Below, piece by piece: positions 48,905-58,889 of a DNA stretch of 64,000 nt; the stretch's first letter is position 1, and each line of letters begins with the position of its first letter. Source of the stretch: Apodemus sylvaticus (lineage: Eukaryota; Chordata; Mammalia; Rodentia; Muridae). A model generated the notes under the pieces. It ran no database searches. It saw only the letters and a program-made list of their open reading frames with translations, and had not been told where the DNA came from. Both the position numbers and the translations under genes were made by a program. Where the stretch lies: the NCBI RefSeq assembly GCF_947179515.1, contig NC_067478.1, positions 28,299,305-28,363,304 on the forward strand, read 5' to 3'.

Positions 48905-49078
48905 GCTTTGTGTTTGTTTGTTTGTTTGTTTGTTTTCGAGACAGGGTTTCTCTGTATAGCCCTGGCTGTATAGGATTTCTGAGTTCTGGTCTACAGAGTG
49001 AGTTCCAGGACAGCCAGGACCACACAGAGAAACCCTGTCTGGAAAAAAACAAAAAAACAAAAAAACAAAAAACCCCAA
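48905..49078. mobile_element. Inverted pair of B1 fragments (hairpin)
   Basis: An antisense B1 3' part with a (GTTT)n tail (48905-48970) meets a sense B1 3' part with an (A)nC tail (48990-49078). The arms 'gacagggtttctctgt' and 'acagagaaaccctgtc' are perfect complements, and complementarity extends into the tails. Confidence 0.85.
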
Positions 49079-49223
49079 CCAACCAAAAAAACAAAAACAA
49101 AAACAAAAACAAACCCCTTGGCATCTTGCTACGCTGCCAGGCTACTGTCAAGCCCCTTGGTGCAGGCATTCCTCCTGCCTCAGCTCAGTAGCTGGGACTC
49201 CAGGCATGCACAAGGCATGGCAC

Positions 49224-49647
49224 CTTGCTGCACTTTTTTTTTTATTCGATGTAATCTTTATTTACATTTCAAATGATTTCCCCTTTTCTGGGTCCCCACT
49301 CCCCGCAAGTCCCATAAGTCCTCTTCCCTCCCCCTGTTCCTCCATCTACCCTTCCTACTTCCCTGTTCTGGTATTCCCCTGTACTGTTGCATTGAGTCTT
49401 TCCAGAACCAGGGTCCACTCCTCTGTTCTTCTTGGACATCATTTGATATGTGGATTATTTCTTGGGTATTCCAAGTTTCTAGGCTAATATCCGCTTATCA
49501 GTGAGTGCATACCATGATTGATCTTTTCAGACTGGGTTGCCTCACTTAGTATGATGTTCTCCAGCTCCATCCATTTGTTTAAGAATTTCATGAATTCATT
49601 GTTTCTAATGGCTGAATAGTACTCCCTTGTGTACTTGCTGTACTTTT
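49224..49647 (-). mobile_element. 5'-truncated L1 3' end with target-site duplication
   Basis: A T-run followed by 'ttcgatgtaatctttattta' is the reverse of a mouse L1 3' end. About 400 bp of the L1 3' region lies antisense, ending at 'ggctgaatagtactccct'. Flanking repeats 'cttgctgcactttt' (49224-49237) and 'cttgctgtactttt' (49634-49647) differ at one base and look like the target-site duplication. Confidence 0.88.
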
Positions 49648-49737
49648 ATCACTGAGTAGGTATAGAGGAGGAGAGAGGGGTCCGGAGATGAGCGGTGGTG
49701 TCAGATGCACAACAATATGAATGTGCTCACAGCCACT

Positions 49738-49950
49738 TAGGGGCTGGAGTCATGGCTCAGTGGTTAAGAACACTCACTTGCTGCACTTCCAGAGGACGCG
49801 GGTTCAATTCCCAGAATCCATATGGGGAAGCTCACCACAGACATCATGGCACCTGCACTGGCATACACACATCCACACACAAGTACATGGGGGCATGCAT
49901 GCATCCACACATGTGTACATGGGATTGAAAACACTTTTTTAAAAAAAGAA
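49738..49950 (+). mobile_element. B2-type SINE, sense
   Basis: 'ggctggagtcatggctcagt' head, 'gcgggttcaattcccagaat' body, and a CA/CATG-rich tail. Confidence 0.88.
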
Positions 49951-50248
49951 AGTTAAAATAATAAATTCTATTACGTGTTTTCACCGCAGTCAAATTATAT
50001 CTTACCATTCCCAGTCGCGTCTCCAAACATACAGAAAAATGCCTACCACTTGTCAGATACCTGTTTTTCATACAGTCTGTGGCTAACTTTGGATTACCAC
50101 CTCTTCCTCTCCTTAAACCTTTGTTTATTCTGAAAAGAACCTTTGGATATATTTGTACTATGAAGGACTACTTTGTTGGACTAGTAATTACTTAAAAATG
50201 TTATCATATACCTGAAAGCCTGAAAAAAATTAACTGTATAAATTAAAA
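49951..50248. other. Intergenic, nothing recognised
   Basis: No feature. Confidence 0.4.
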
Positions 50249-50475
50249 TGGGGGGGTGTGTGGCTCAATGCTTCCTGTGTAAGCATGAGAACCTGAGTTT
50301 GGGTTTCCAAGCACCCGTGTAAGAAAGCATTTGTAACTCGGGTGCTGTGGGTAGGGGCGGAGAGTCAGGCAGATGGGAGGAGGTTTGTGGACCAGACTCT
50401 GAAAAGGTAAACTTCAGGATCAGCGGGAACTGAGTGCATGGTTCAGTACTAGAGCCTCTGCACACCTGCACAAGG
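50249..50475 (+). mobile_element. B3/B4-like SINE, sense, diverged
   Basis: 'tgtgtggctcaatgcttcct' and 'catgagaacctgagtttggg' with a B1-like second part ('gaggtttgtggaccagact'). Confidence 0.5.
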
Positions 50476-50499
50476 TCCTGTGTTCAACTCTGATTGTGG

Positions 50500-50521
50500 A
50501 AGGAAGGAAGGAAGGAAGGAG
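50500..50521. repeat. (GGAA)n microsatellite
   Basis: About five GGAA units. Confidence 0.9.
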
Positions 50522-50800
50522 GAAGTCTCTTGAATTAAAGTATTTGTTAAACAACACAGCAGGTTTTGGCTTTGAGGACTTCCTTTTGGTGGTCCCGGGA
50601 ATCAATTCAGAGTCTTGTGCATAGTAGGTATAGGCTTAGATTTTTTTCAAAACCTACTTTAATAAGGGTTCTTAAGCCTTCACCCTTTCTTCTAGCACAC
50701 CACCCACCAGAGGTGGTGGAAAAGAAAGGTTAACAGGAAATGGGGCTTATGGACCTGGTTAGAAATACTTCTTTGGGGCTATCCCAATCTTTGTTGTCAG

Positions 50801-50924
50801 CAGCCCAGTCCTCTAGCAAGTCAGCAACTGGTGTTCGATCCAGAAGAAACTGAGAGGGTCCGCCAATTGGCCTCAGTCCGTGGATGTGGCAAGAAGCTGC
50901 TGGAATATCATGAGAAATTCTTTG
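50801..50924 (+). other. Exon-like open segment, gene not recognised
   Basis: A 124-bp segment is preceded by a pyrimidine-rich stretch ending TTGTTGTCAG and followed by TTTG|GTGAGT, a near-ideal splice donor. Read from its first base it gives 41 stop-free codons plus one base, with a charged, helix-like composition (residues such as FDPEETERVRQLASV and KKLLEYHEKFF). The same frame is open from about 50697 to 50946. I do not recognise the protein. It could be an exon of an unannotated transcript, an old retro-copy, or part of a dispersed retroviral repeat. Confidence 0.3.
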
Positions 50925-50939
50925 GTGAGTTAATCTCTA

Positions 50940-51294
50940 CCAATGCATGACAAAAAAAGATCAGCAAGGCAATGCAAGATGACGCAATACATGAGCGTCA
51001 TCAGTGAAGACTGGAGGGGCAAAGGAAACCAAATCAACGCTAGAGTATTCTCCCACTGTCTGTGCAGTCACATTCATATTCTTTCTAAACATCACTGTCC
51101 TTTCATGTGTCTGCTTCAGCAAAACATCCCTTCGCTTGTCTGCCCCAGCAAAACATGACATGACTGAGTTTCCAAAGAAACCAATAATTTCTTCTTTAGT
51201 AAGCAAAGGCTTTACCAACTGAGGTACATTGTCAGCCTGGAACAATTATATTCAAGATCACTTTCAATATATGAAGATTCCACAATCATTTATT
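50940..51294. other. Intergenic, with short repeated motif
   Basis: Two similar 25-bp pieces containing 'cagcaaaacat' lie at 51115-51130 and 51145-51159. A tRNA-SINE head remnant may lie at 51190-51240 (accaactgaggtacattgtc). No gene called. Confidence 0.4.
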
Positions 51295-51420
51295 TATGTG
51301 TTTGTCCATGTGTGTACAGGTGACCAGAAGAGCATGTCAGAGCTTCTGTAGTTGGAGTTACAGGTGTTTGTGGGCTGGGAGCCACTTGAACAAGGGTGCT
51401 GGTATCCAAACTGCAGTCCT
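51295..51420 (-). mobile_element. B3/B2 SINE fragment, antisense
   Basis: 'gtgtgtacaggtgaccagaa' and 'gttggagttacaggtgtttg' follow the antisense B3 order. Confidence 0.55.
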
Positions 51421-51683
51421 GGGGGTGGTGGTGAGGAAGACCTCATAGGTGTACAGTGGAGCATGGGGGTCTTAATCAGGCTCCGGATTCAAAGGAAAAT
51501 TTGCTGGAACCAAGCCAGAAAATGGAAAGGCATCCTAGGTCGAGGCCTTATGGAATGTGTCAGTCCAACTGGTTATGCAGGTCACCATAAACCATCAAGT
51601 TGACCAGGTGTAGGGAGGAGATGGGAATAAGTTCACATACAATGCTCAGGTAACTGGTGTGGTTAGTCTCAGGATACAATATT
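51421..51683. other. Intergenic, nothing recognised
   Basis: No feature. Confidence 0.4.
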
Positions 51684-51971
51684 GTCTTAGTCAGGGTTTC
51701 TATTCCTGCACAAACATCATGACCAAGAAGCAAGTTAGAGAGGAAAGGGTTTATTCAGCTTACACTTCCCACATTGCTGTTCATCACAAAAGGAAGTCAG
51801 GACTGGAATTAAGCAGGTCAGGAAGCAGGAGCTGATGCAGAGGCCACAGAGGGATGTTTCTTACTGGCTTGCTGCCCCTGGCTTGCTCAGCCTGCTCTCT
51901 TATAGAACCCAAGAGCACCAGCCCAGGGATGGTACCACCGACAGGGGCCCTCCCTGCCTTGATAACCAAAG
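51684..51971 (-). mobile_element. MaLR-type LTR, antisense, cut off at the ERV-L edge
   Basis: 'tgtcttagtcagggtttcta' to 'gccttgataaccaaa' covers about two thirds of the family length. It then stops where the ERV-L LTR begins, so one element truncates the other. Confidence 0.7.
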
Positions 51972-52262
51972 CAAGTCCCAGATTCAGGCGTGGTGGCACG
52001 CACCTTTAATCTGGAGCACACCTTCTGCTGGAGACCTACATAAGGACGTTGGAAGAAGGAAGATTCGATCTCTTTTTGATCTCTTTTTTCGTCTGCTTGC
52101 CTTGTGGGACTGAGCTACTGCAAGATTCTTAAACTTGCATACACAGCTGCTGCCAACCATTGTTGGGAGTTGGACTACAGACTGTAAGTCATCAACAAAT
52201 TCCCTTACTATATAGAGACTACCCAATAAGTTCTGTGATGCTAGAGAACCCTGACTAATACA
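51972..52262 (+). mobile_element. 5' LTR of the ERV-L provirus (5'-truncated)
   Basis: From 'gcaagtcccagattcaggcg' to '...gaaccctgactaataca'. It parallels 58003-58248 throughout, sharing 'tctgctggagacctacataa' and 'ttggaagaaggaagattc'. It lacks the first 120 or so bases present in the 3' LTR. It also carries about 45 bp ('tcttttttcgtctg' region) absent from the 3' copy. The MT2-type assignment is from recognition. Confidence 0.8.
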
Positions 52263-52267
52263 GAAGT

Positions 52268-52284
52268 TGGTACACCTGGAGTGG
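52268..52284 (+). other. Primer-binding-site-like sequence
   Basis: 'tggtacacctggagtgg' lies 5 bp after the LTR end. It resembles a leucine-tRNA type primer-binding site expected for ERV-L, with substitutions. Confidence 0.5.
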
Positions 52285-52564
52285 TTCCAGAGGAGAAATA
52301 TAAGGATGTATCTTTTAAGAATCTGAAGTCAGTTTAATAATTCACCAGAACCTTCAACTACTGAAACCTCTCCAGATACTCTCTCCTGGGAGCTCTGAGA
52401 ATATTGAAGACATGTGGTTGAAGCTATATTTCAAACTTAAAGAAGCTAATGCCTTTGATTTCTTGATGAATTAGGTGATTCGGTGTACAAAACTTTCTAC
52501 AAGTTGGGGGAAAAATCGGAAATGACTTTGCTGGCTGGTTGCTCTTAGTATCTCTAGAAAAACA

Positions 52565-53983
52565 ATGAAGGAGTTTTATGATAAAATCGAACGGCTCCAG
52601 ATGCAAGTAAACAATCTAAAAGTTGCTAAGTGTGCCCTTGAAGAGAATCTTCTCTACAGCAGCCATAGAGCTCAAGTTGCAGAAAATCAAACTGAAGCCG
52701 GCATTATAAGGTTGGCTGAATTACAGCGAAAATTCAGGTCTCAGCCTTTGAGGATGTCAGCAGTTAAAGTAAGGGCATCAATTGGCAAAGAATGGGATCC
52801 CATGTGTGGGAGGACCCTGTTGAAGCTGAGAATTTAGAATCTTCAGATTCTCAAGGGTTTGTCTACCTGAGAAAGTAGTACCTTCAGCCCCACCCCTTGA
52901 AATAATGCCTTTTACACATGAGGAAATTAATCCCTCAGCGTCTGATAAACCAGCAGTGACTTTTGCTGAAGAAAATGCGAGAAGAGACAATACTGATGTT
53001 TCTCAAGACCCACCATTAGTTTCTTCTAGACCTATAACCAGACTCAAGGCCCCTAGAGGGGAAGGAGAAAGTGTAGTCCATGAGGAAGTGCGCTACACTA
53101 CTAAGGAGCTTAATGCATTTGTTAATTCATTCAATATGTGTGGACAATACGTGTGGGAATGGATTTTAATGGTGTGGGAAGGGGGTGGAAGAAACATAAA
53201 ATTAGATCAGTCGGAGTTTATTGGCATGGGCCCTCTGAGTGGAGATTCTAGGTTTAATATAGAAGCTCGCACAGTTAAAACCAGTGTCAGAAGTTTGTTT
53301 GAATGGTTGGCTGAACTCTTTATTAAAAGATGGCCTACTGAAAAGGAGGTAGAGATGCCTGGTTTCCCTTGGCTTAGTGTTGACAAAGGGATTTTAAGGC
53401 TCAGGGAAATTGTAATGCTAGAGTGGATATGTTGTATAAAACCTAATCTTCCACAATGGGAAGGCCCAGGAGATATGCCCTTCACCAATCCTATAAGACA
53501 CAAACTGGTGAGAGGGGTACCAGCACATTTAAAGAGTTTTGTTCTTTTCCTTTTCCTGTGCCAGACCTTAGGGTTGGAGATGCTGCTGCTCAATTAGATG
53601 AATTATAATAACTATGATCACCATGTCTCTGGCCCCAGGTGGCAGCATTGAATCGCCAGAGACAAGGTGATCATAGTTATTATAATGGACAGCGTAGACA
53701 AAACAATGTTTATAATGACATACCCTGTAATGGTCAGCACAGGAGAGGTGAAATTTATACTGGCATGAGTTGTTTGGACCTTTGGGACTGGCTAATCAGT
53801 CATGGTGTTTCCAGGCATGAAATAGACAGGAAGCCTACTGCGTATCTGTTTGATCTGTATAAGCAGAACAATTCTCAAACAAATGAAAGAAAGACAACAT
53901 TGGATCGTGGCAAAAGGCTATCTCGGCCAGTGAATCCCTTTCCAGACTTGAGCCAGTTTGCAAATACAGAACCCCTTGAATGA
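52565..53983 (+). pseudogene. ERV-L gag remnant
   Basis: Three plus-strand frames succeed one another: 52565-52837 (starts MKEFYDKIERLQMQV, coiled-coil-like), 52905-53597 (230 codons, the longest intact piece, capsid-like position) and 53639-53983 (Gln/Arg/Tyr-rich, nucleocapsid-like position, no CCHC knuckle seen). Frames differ between the pieces, so at least two frameshifts have occurred. The region lies between the primer-binding-like site and the protease motif. Domain labels follow from order in the family rather than from motifs in these pieces. Confidence 0.7.
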
Positions 53984-54059
53984 AGGGGTGGCCAGGTTCC
54001 CCTGAGGAAGGATCTTGATAAGACACCTGAAAGTTTTGCTGTTAGCCTTTCTCCAGTTC

Positions 54060-54270
54060 TTCCCTAGAGGGACTTACGGCCTTTTACAAGGGTAACTGTA
54101 TACTGGGGGAAAGGAAATAATCAGATGTTCCAGGGTCTACTGGATACTGGTTCTGAGTTGACACTGATCCCAGGCAACATTGTGGCCTTTCAGTTAGAAT
54201 AGGGGCTTATGGAGGACAGGTGATTAATGGAGTTTTGACTGACATCCAACTCACATCATAGGTCCAGTAG
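54060..54270 (+). pseudogene. ERV-L aspartic protease remnant
   Basis: The retroviral protease active-site triad D-T-G is encoded at 54143-54151, in the context L-L-D-T-G-S-E-L-T-L-I-P. It is in the same frame as the last gag piece but separated from it by stop codons. A further stop follows about 54201. Confidence 0.75.
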
Positions 54271-54289
54271 GTCCCTGAACATATCCTAT

Positions 54290-55555
54290 GGTCATTTCCC
54301 CAGTTCCTGAATGTATAATTGGAATAAATACACTCAGAAATTGGCAGAATTCTCACACTGGTTCCCTGACCTGTGGAGTGAGGGCTATTATGTTTGGAAA
54401 GGTAAAATGGAAGCCTTTAGAGTTGCCTCGGCCAAAGAAAATAGTGAATCAAAAACAGTTTTATATTCCTGGAAGAACTGCAGAAATTACTAACCCCCAA
54501 GGACTTGAAAGATTCAGGGGTGGTGGTTCCCACCACATCTCCCTTTAACTCTCCTATCTGGCCAGTGCAGAAGACAGGTGGATCTATGGAGAATGACAGT
54601 TGACTATTGAAAGCTAAATCAGGTAGTAACTCCAATCGCAGCTGTTGTACCAGTTTTGTTACTTGAGCAAATTAACACATCTCCTGGATCCTGGTATGCA
54701 GCTATTAATCTGGCAAATGCCTTCTTCTCGGAACCTGTCCATAAGGACCAGCAGAAGCAATTTGCTTTCAGTTGGCAAGGCCAGCAGTATACCTTTACAG
54801 TTTTGCCTCAAGGATATATTAATTCTCCTGCCCTGTGTCATAACTTAGTTAGAAGGGATCTTGATCGTTTGTCTCTTCACAAAATATCACACTGGTGCAC
54901 TATATTGATGAGATGCTGACTGGACCAAGTGAGCAGGAAGTAGCAAGTACCTTGGACCCACTGGTAACACATATGTGTATCAGAAGATGGGAAAGAAATC
55001 CAACCAAAATTCAAGGACCATCCACCTCAGTGCAATTCTTCCCCCTCCCCCTCCCAATCCCTGAGACAGGGTTTCTCTGTGTAGTCCTGGCTGTCCTGGA
55101 ACTCATTCTGTAGACCAGGCTGTCCTTGAAATCCACCTGCCTCGGCCACCCAGAGTGCTGGGATTAAAGGCATGTGCCACCACCGCCCCGCCTCAGCGAA
55201 ATTCTTAAGAGTCCAGTGGTGTGGGTCATGCAGAGATATTCCTTCTAAGGTGAAAGATAAGTCACCTGGCCCCCTCCCACCACCAAGAAAGAAGCACAAT
55301 GGGTCTATTTGGAGTCTGGAGACAGCACATTCCTCACTTGGGTGTGTTACTCAGGCCTATTTACCAAATGACTAGGAAAGCTGCTAGTTTTGTGTTGGGC
55401 CTGGAACAGGAGAAGGCCCTTCAACAGGTCCAGGCTGCTCTACCACTTGGACCATATGATCCAGAAGACCTGATGGCACTTGAGGTGTTGGTGGCAGATA
55501 GAGATACTGTTTGGAGCCTCTGACAGGCCCCTATAGGTGAATCATAGAAGAGGCC
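54290..55555 (+). pseudogene. ERV-L reverse transcriptase remnant
   Basis: RT similarity is spread over several frames: an N-terminal part near 54288-54548, then 54656-54919 with the conserved L-P-Q-G-Y-I-N-S-P motif, then 54895-55047. The catalytic box reads Y-I-D-E (54901-54912) where functional enzymes have Y-x-D-D, so the second aspartate is lost. The thumb/connection resumes after a B1 at 55207 (V-Q-W). Frameshifts and stops throughout. Confidence 0.8.
55027..55206 (-). mobile_element. B1 SINE inserted into ERV-L pol, with TSD
   Basis: Antisense B1 from 'gagacagggtttctctgtg' to 'gggattaaaggcatgtgcc'. It is bounded by 14-bp direct repeats 'tcagtgcaattctt' (55027-55040) and 'tcagcgaaattctt' (55193-55206). 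Removing one repeat restores the continuity of the RT reading, so the B1 arrived after the provirus. Confidence 0.92.
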
Positions 55556-56335
55556 TTTGGGCTTTTGAAGCAAAGCACTACCATTTTCTGCAGACAACTA
55601 TTCTCCCTTTGAAAAACAGCTCTTGGCCTGCTATGGGGCTTTAGAGGAAACTGAATGTTTCACAATAGGACGCCAAGTTACTATGCCACCTAACTACCCA
55701 TCATGAGCTGGATGTTATCAGATCTTCCAGGTCATAAAGTAGGATGTGCACAGCAGCAGTCTATTACCAAATGGAAGTGGTATGAACGGGTTTGGGCCAG
55801 AGCATGTCCTGAAGGCACAAGCAAGTTACATGAAGAAGTTGCTCAGATGCCTATGGTTTCTACTCCTGTTACAATGCTGCTGCCAAGCATGTGCCTATAG
55901 CCTCATGGGGGTGTTCCCTATGATTGGCTGACTGAAGAAAAGATCAGGACCTGGTTTACTGATACCTCTGCATGCTATGCAGGCACCACCCTGAAGTGGA
56001 CAGCTGCAGCATTACAACCCCTTTCTGGGACAACTCTGAAAGATACAGGTGAAGGAAAATCTTCACAGTGGGCAGAACTTCAGGCAGCACTCATGGTATT
56101 ACAGTTTGTTTGGAAGAAGAAATGGCCAGATGCATGATTGTTCACTGACTCATGGGCTGTAGCCAATGGATTGACTGGATGGATGGTCAGGGACATGGAA
56201 AGATCACAATTGGAAAATTGGTGAGAAAGACATCTGTGGAGGAAGTATGTGGATAGATCTCTCCAAATGGGCAAAGGATGTGAAGGCATTTGTGTCCCAT
56301 GTAAATGCTCACCAAAAGGTGACTTCAGGTGAGGA
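55556..56335 (+). pseudogene. ERV-L RNase H remnant
   Basis: The segment F-T-D-S-W with its aspartate codon at 56147-56149 is the RNase H core D-S motif, followed by A-V-A-N-G-L-T-G-W. Frames before it (55703-55900 and around 55990-56135) match the usual tether/RNase H order. At least one stop (TGA at 56134) interrupts it just ahead of the motif and another follows at 56221. Confidence 0.7.
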
Positions 56336-57100
56336 GGAATTCAGTTATCAAGTGATAAGATGACCCGTTCTGTGGACAGTCAGCCTCTTTGCCCAGCCAT
56401 CCCTGTCATTGCCCAATGGGCACATGAACAAAGTGGCCATGTTGGCCAAGACGAGGTTATGCTTGGGTTCAGCAACACGGATTTCCACTCACCAAGTTGA
56501 CCTGGCTACAGCTCCTGCTGAATGCCAGATCTGCTAACAGCAGAAACCAACACTGACCCCCATTCCTCAAGGGGGCACCATTATGGCACCATTCCTCAAG
56601 GTGACCAGCCAGCAACCTGGTGGCAAGTGGACTACACCGGACCACTTCCTCCATGGAAAGGATATTTTGTTCTTACTGGAGTAGATACTTATTCTGGTTA
56701 GTAATGCTTTCTTGCACATAATGCTTCTGACAAATCCAACACCATCCATGGACTCACAGAATGCCTTATCCATCCTCACAGTATTCCACACAGTATCACT
56801 TCTGACCAACGAACTCATTTCACAGCCAGAGAAGTGAGACAGTGGGCCCACAATCATGGAATCCACTGGTGATGGAATCCATGTTCCCCATCATCCTGAA
56901 GCAGCTGGTTTGATAGAAAGATGGAATGGCCTTTTGAAGACACAGTTACAGCGCCAATTAGATGGCAGCAGCATAGAGGGTGGGGCAGAGTTCTTCAGAA
57001 GGCAGTATATGTTTTGAAACAGAGTCTGATATATGGTACAGTTTCTCCCATAGCCAGGATCCATGGGTCCAGGAATCAAGGGGTGGAAAAGTTCTCACTA
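56336..57100 (+). pseudogene. ERV-L integrase remnant
   Basis: The first catalytic aspartate of the DDE core is seen in T-W-W-Q-V-D-Y-T-G-P-L (Asp codon 56630-56632). The reading is closed soon after by TAG TAA at 56699-56704. Downstream pieces retain T-S-D-Q-R-T-H-F (second aspartate context) near 56798-56821. The His-rich N-terminal part is degraded. Confidence 0.75.
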
Positions 57101-57134
57101 TCCCTCATAGTGACCCTCTAGGAAAATTTTTGCT

Positions 57135-57526
57135 TCCTGTCCTCACAACTCTAGGTTCTGCTGGCCTAGAAGTTTTGGTTCTGTGGGTGGGAGTGCTCCC
57201 ACCAGGAGCTACAACAAATATTCTGTTGAACTGGAAGCTCATTCCCCCTGGTTATTTTGGGCTTCTAATGCCCTTAAACCAACATGCTAAGAACAGAATA
57301 AGTGTTAGGAGGGGTGATAGATCCAGATTACCATGGGGAAACTGGATTGCCTCTCCATAATGGAGGTAAACAGGATTATGTCTGGAGTTCAGGAGATCCC
57401 TTAGTACTACCACATCCTGTGATTAAAGTCAACAGGAAACTACAACAGCCTAATCCAAGCAGGATGACAAAGGACGCAGACCCTTCAGGAATGAAGGTAT
57501 GGGTCACCCTCCAGGAAAAGAGCTGA
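57135..57526 (+). pseudogene. ERV-L dUTPase domain remnant
   Basis: An upstream frame holds P-P-G-A-T and I-P-P-G-Y-F-G (57195-57265), as in dUTPase motifs 1-2. A shifted frame holds G-V-I-D-P-D-Y-H-G-E (57311-57340), the motif 3 that includes the uracil-recognition and tyrosine position. A frameshift separates the two halves. A dUTPase placed 3' of integrase is characteristic of ERV-L elements and distinguishes them from beta-retroviruses, where it lies with protease. Confidence 0.8.
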
Positions 57527-57856
57527 GGTGCTTGCCGAGGATGAAGGAAATACAGAAGGGGTAGAAGAGGAAGATAGTTATAAATACAAGCTAAGACCAT
57601 GTAACCAGTTGAAGAAATGGGGATTATAAAGTATTATGAATGCTTCTGTTTTATTTTGTTAAGGATACATCTGTCTTCCAATTTCCTTAACATTAATTGG
57701 TATTTAAGTTGAGATACTAAAAGAATGTTCCCAAGGGACATTGCCCCATTGTAAATTTACAAATGCAATTGTACGAGGAATAGTTTTATCACGTCAGGTG
57801 TGTTTATGACCTTGCTATTGTTTCATGTGGACCTGAGATATCATTTGTGTCCAGTT

Positions 57857-57868
57857 GAAAAGGGGTGG
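57857..57868 (+). other. Polypurine-tract-like sequence before the 3' LTR
   Basis: 'gaaaaggggtgg' is purine-rich and lies about 12 bp upstream of the inferred 3' LTR start (TGTCAAC at 57880). The assignment is positional. Confidence 0.4.
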
Positions 57869-57879
57869 CTAGTCCAGGA

Positions 57880-58248
57880 TGTCAACTTATATATTGACTT
57901 TATCTGAAATGAACTACAATCCAGAATTGGAAGTTTCACCTGTGATCCTGATCTTGAGGCATAGTGACTATAAACAGTTTAGTTTAGGCCCAGGAGACTA
58001 GGGCAAGTCCCAGATCCAGGTGTGTTGGTACACACCTTTAATCTGGGCCACACCTTCTGCTGGAGACCTACATAAGGACATTGGAAGAAGGAAGATTCAC
58101 TCCTTGCCTGCTTGCCTTGTGGAACTTCTATTTACAACTGCTGCTGACCATTGTTGGGGAGTTGGACTACACACTATCAGTCATCAACAAATTCCCTTGA
58201 TATATAGAGACTACCCATAAGTTCTGTGACCTAGAGAACCCTAATACA
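57880..58248 (+). mobile_element. 3' LTR of the ERV-L provirus
   Basis: From 'tgtcaacttatatattgact' to 'gaaccctaataca', with TG...CA ends. It matches the 5' LTR from 58003 onwards. Many differences between the two LTRs indicate an old insertion. Confidence 0.75.
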
Positions 58249-58889
58249 AATATGTTTTAAGTAAAGCTGTGATATGAATGCTGCAGGGTAGGTTCCATGA
58301 TCTGTTCCTAATTTATTATTTATTATTGGAACCCTGTTGTTTTTAATATATAGAAGCCTCCACAGTGTTGCGACTTACAGAGACAGGCATAAGGCTGAAC
58401 AGTGTAAAATTTGGGAATAAGGAGATTGCTAAGTAACCCTGTGTATGATTGATGCTGAAGAAAGGATCAGCAGGGGAGGGAACTGAAAGAAATAATGAAC
58501 TCTGAGAGTAGGAGTGGGCTAAAGAGATAAGAGTCACTGAAGCAAGCACATTTACCACACAGAAGTTGAAGTTTATTTCTTGGTTGATGGGGGTATAGTG
58601 AAGAGGGTTGTGGGGACCAGGGAAGCATTTAGACTAGAAGGCTACATTGTTGAACTCAAAGTCTGGTGGTAGGTGCTGTGGTATAAACAAGCATGGCACC
58701 AGGGGTAGAAGCCATAATTTACAGGAAGCCAATGATCAGAAAGTAATGGCTGCTATACATGAAAATACAATAGAATATGTTTCTGTGCCCGCCAGCACAA
58801 ATGAATTTACTTCCATTCTCAGATCCTGTCATACATCTCCAGTTCTGAGCCTCATCTCTCAGTCTGACCCTCATCTGTAATTGAAATCT
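58249..58889. other. Intergenic, nothing recognised
   Basis: No gene or clear repeat. Confidence 0.4.

Larger units (their letters stand above)
51972..58248 (+). mobile_element. Decayed ERV-L (MERVL-type, class III) provirus
   Basis: Paired LTR sequence at both ends encloses about 5.6 kb with gag, protease, RT, RNase H, integrase and dUTPase similarity in that order, all plus strand. dUTPase placed after integrase and the absence of env are hallmarks of the ERV-L group. Every domain is interrupted by stops or frameshifts, and a B1 has inserted into pol, so it cannot encode functional proteins. Confidence 0.85.
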
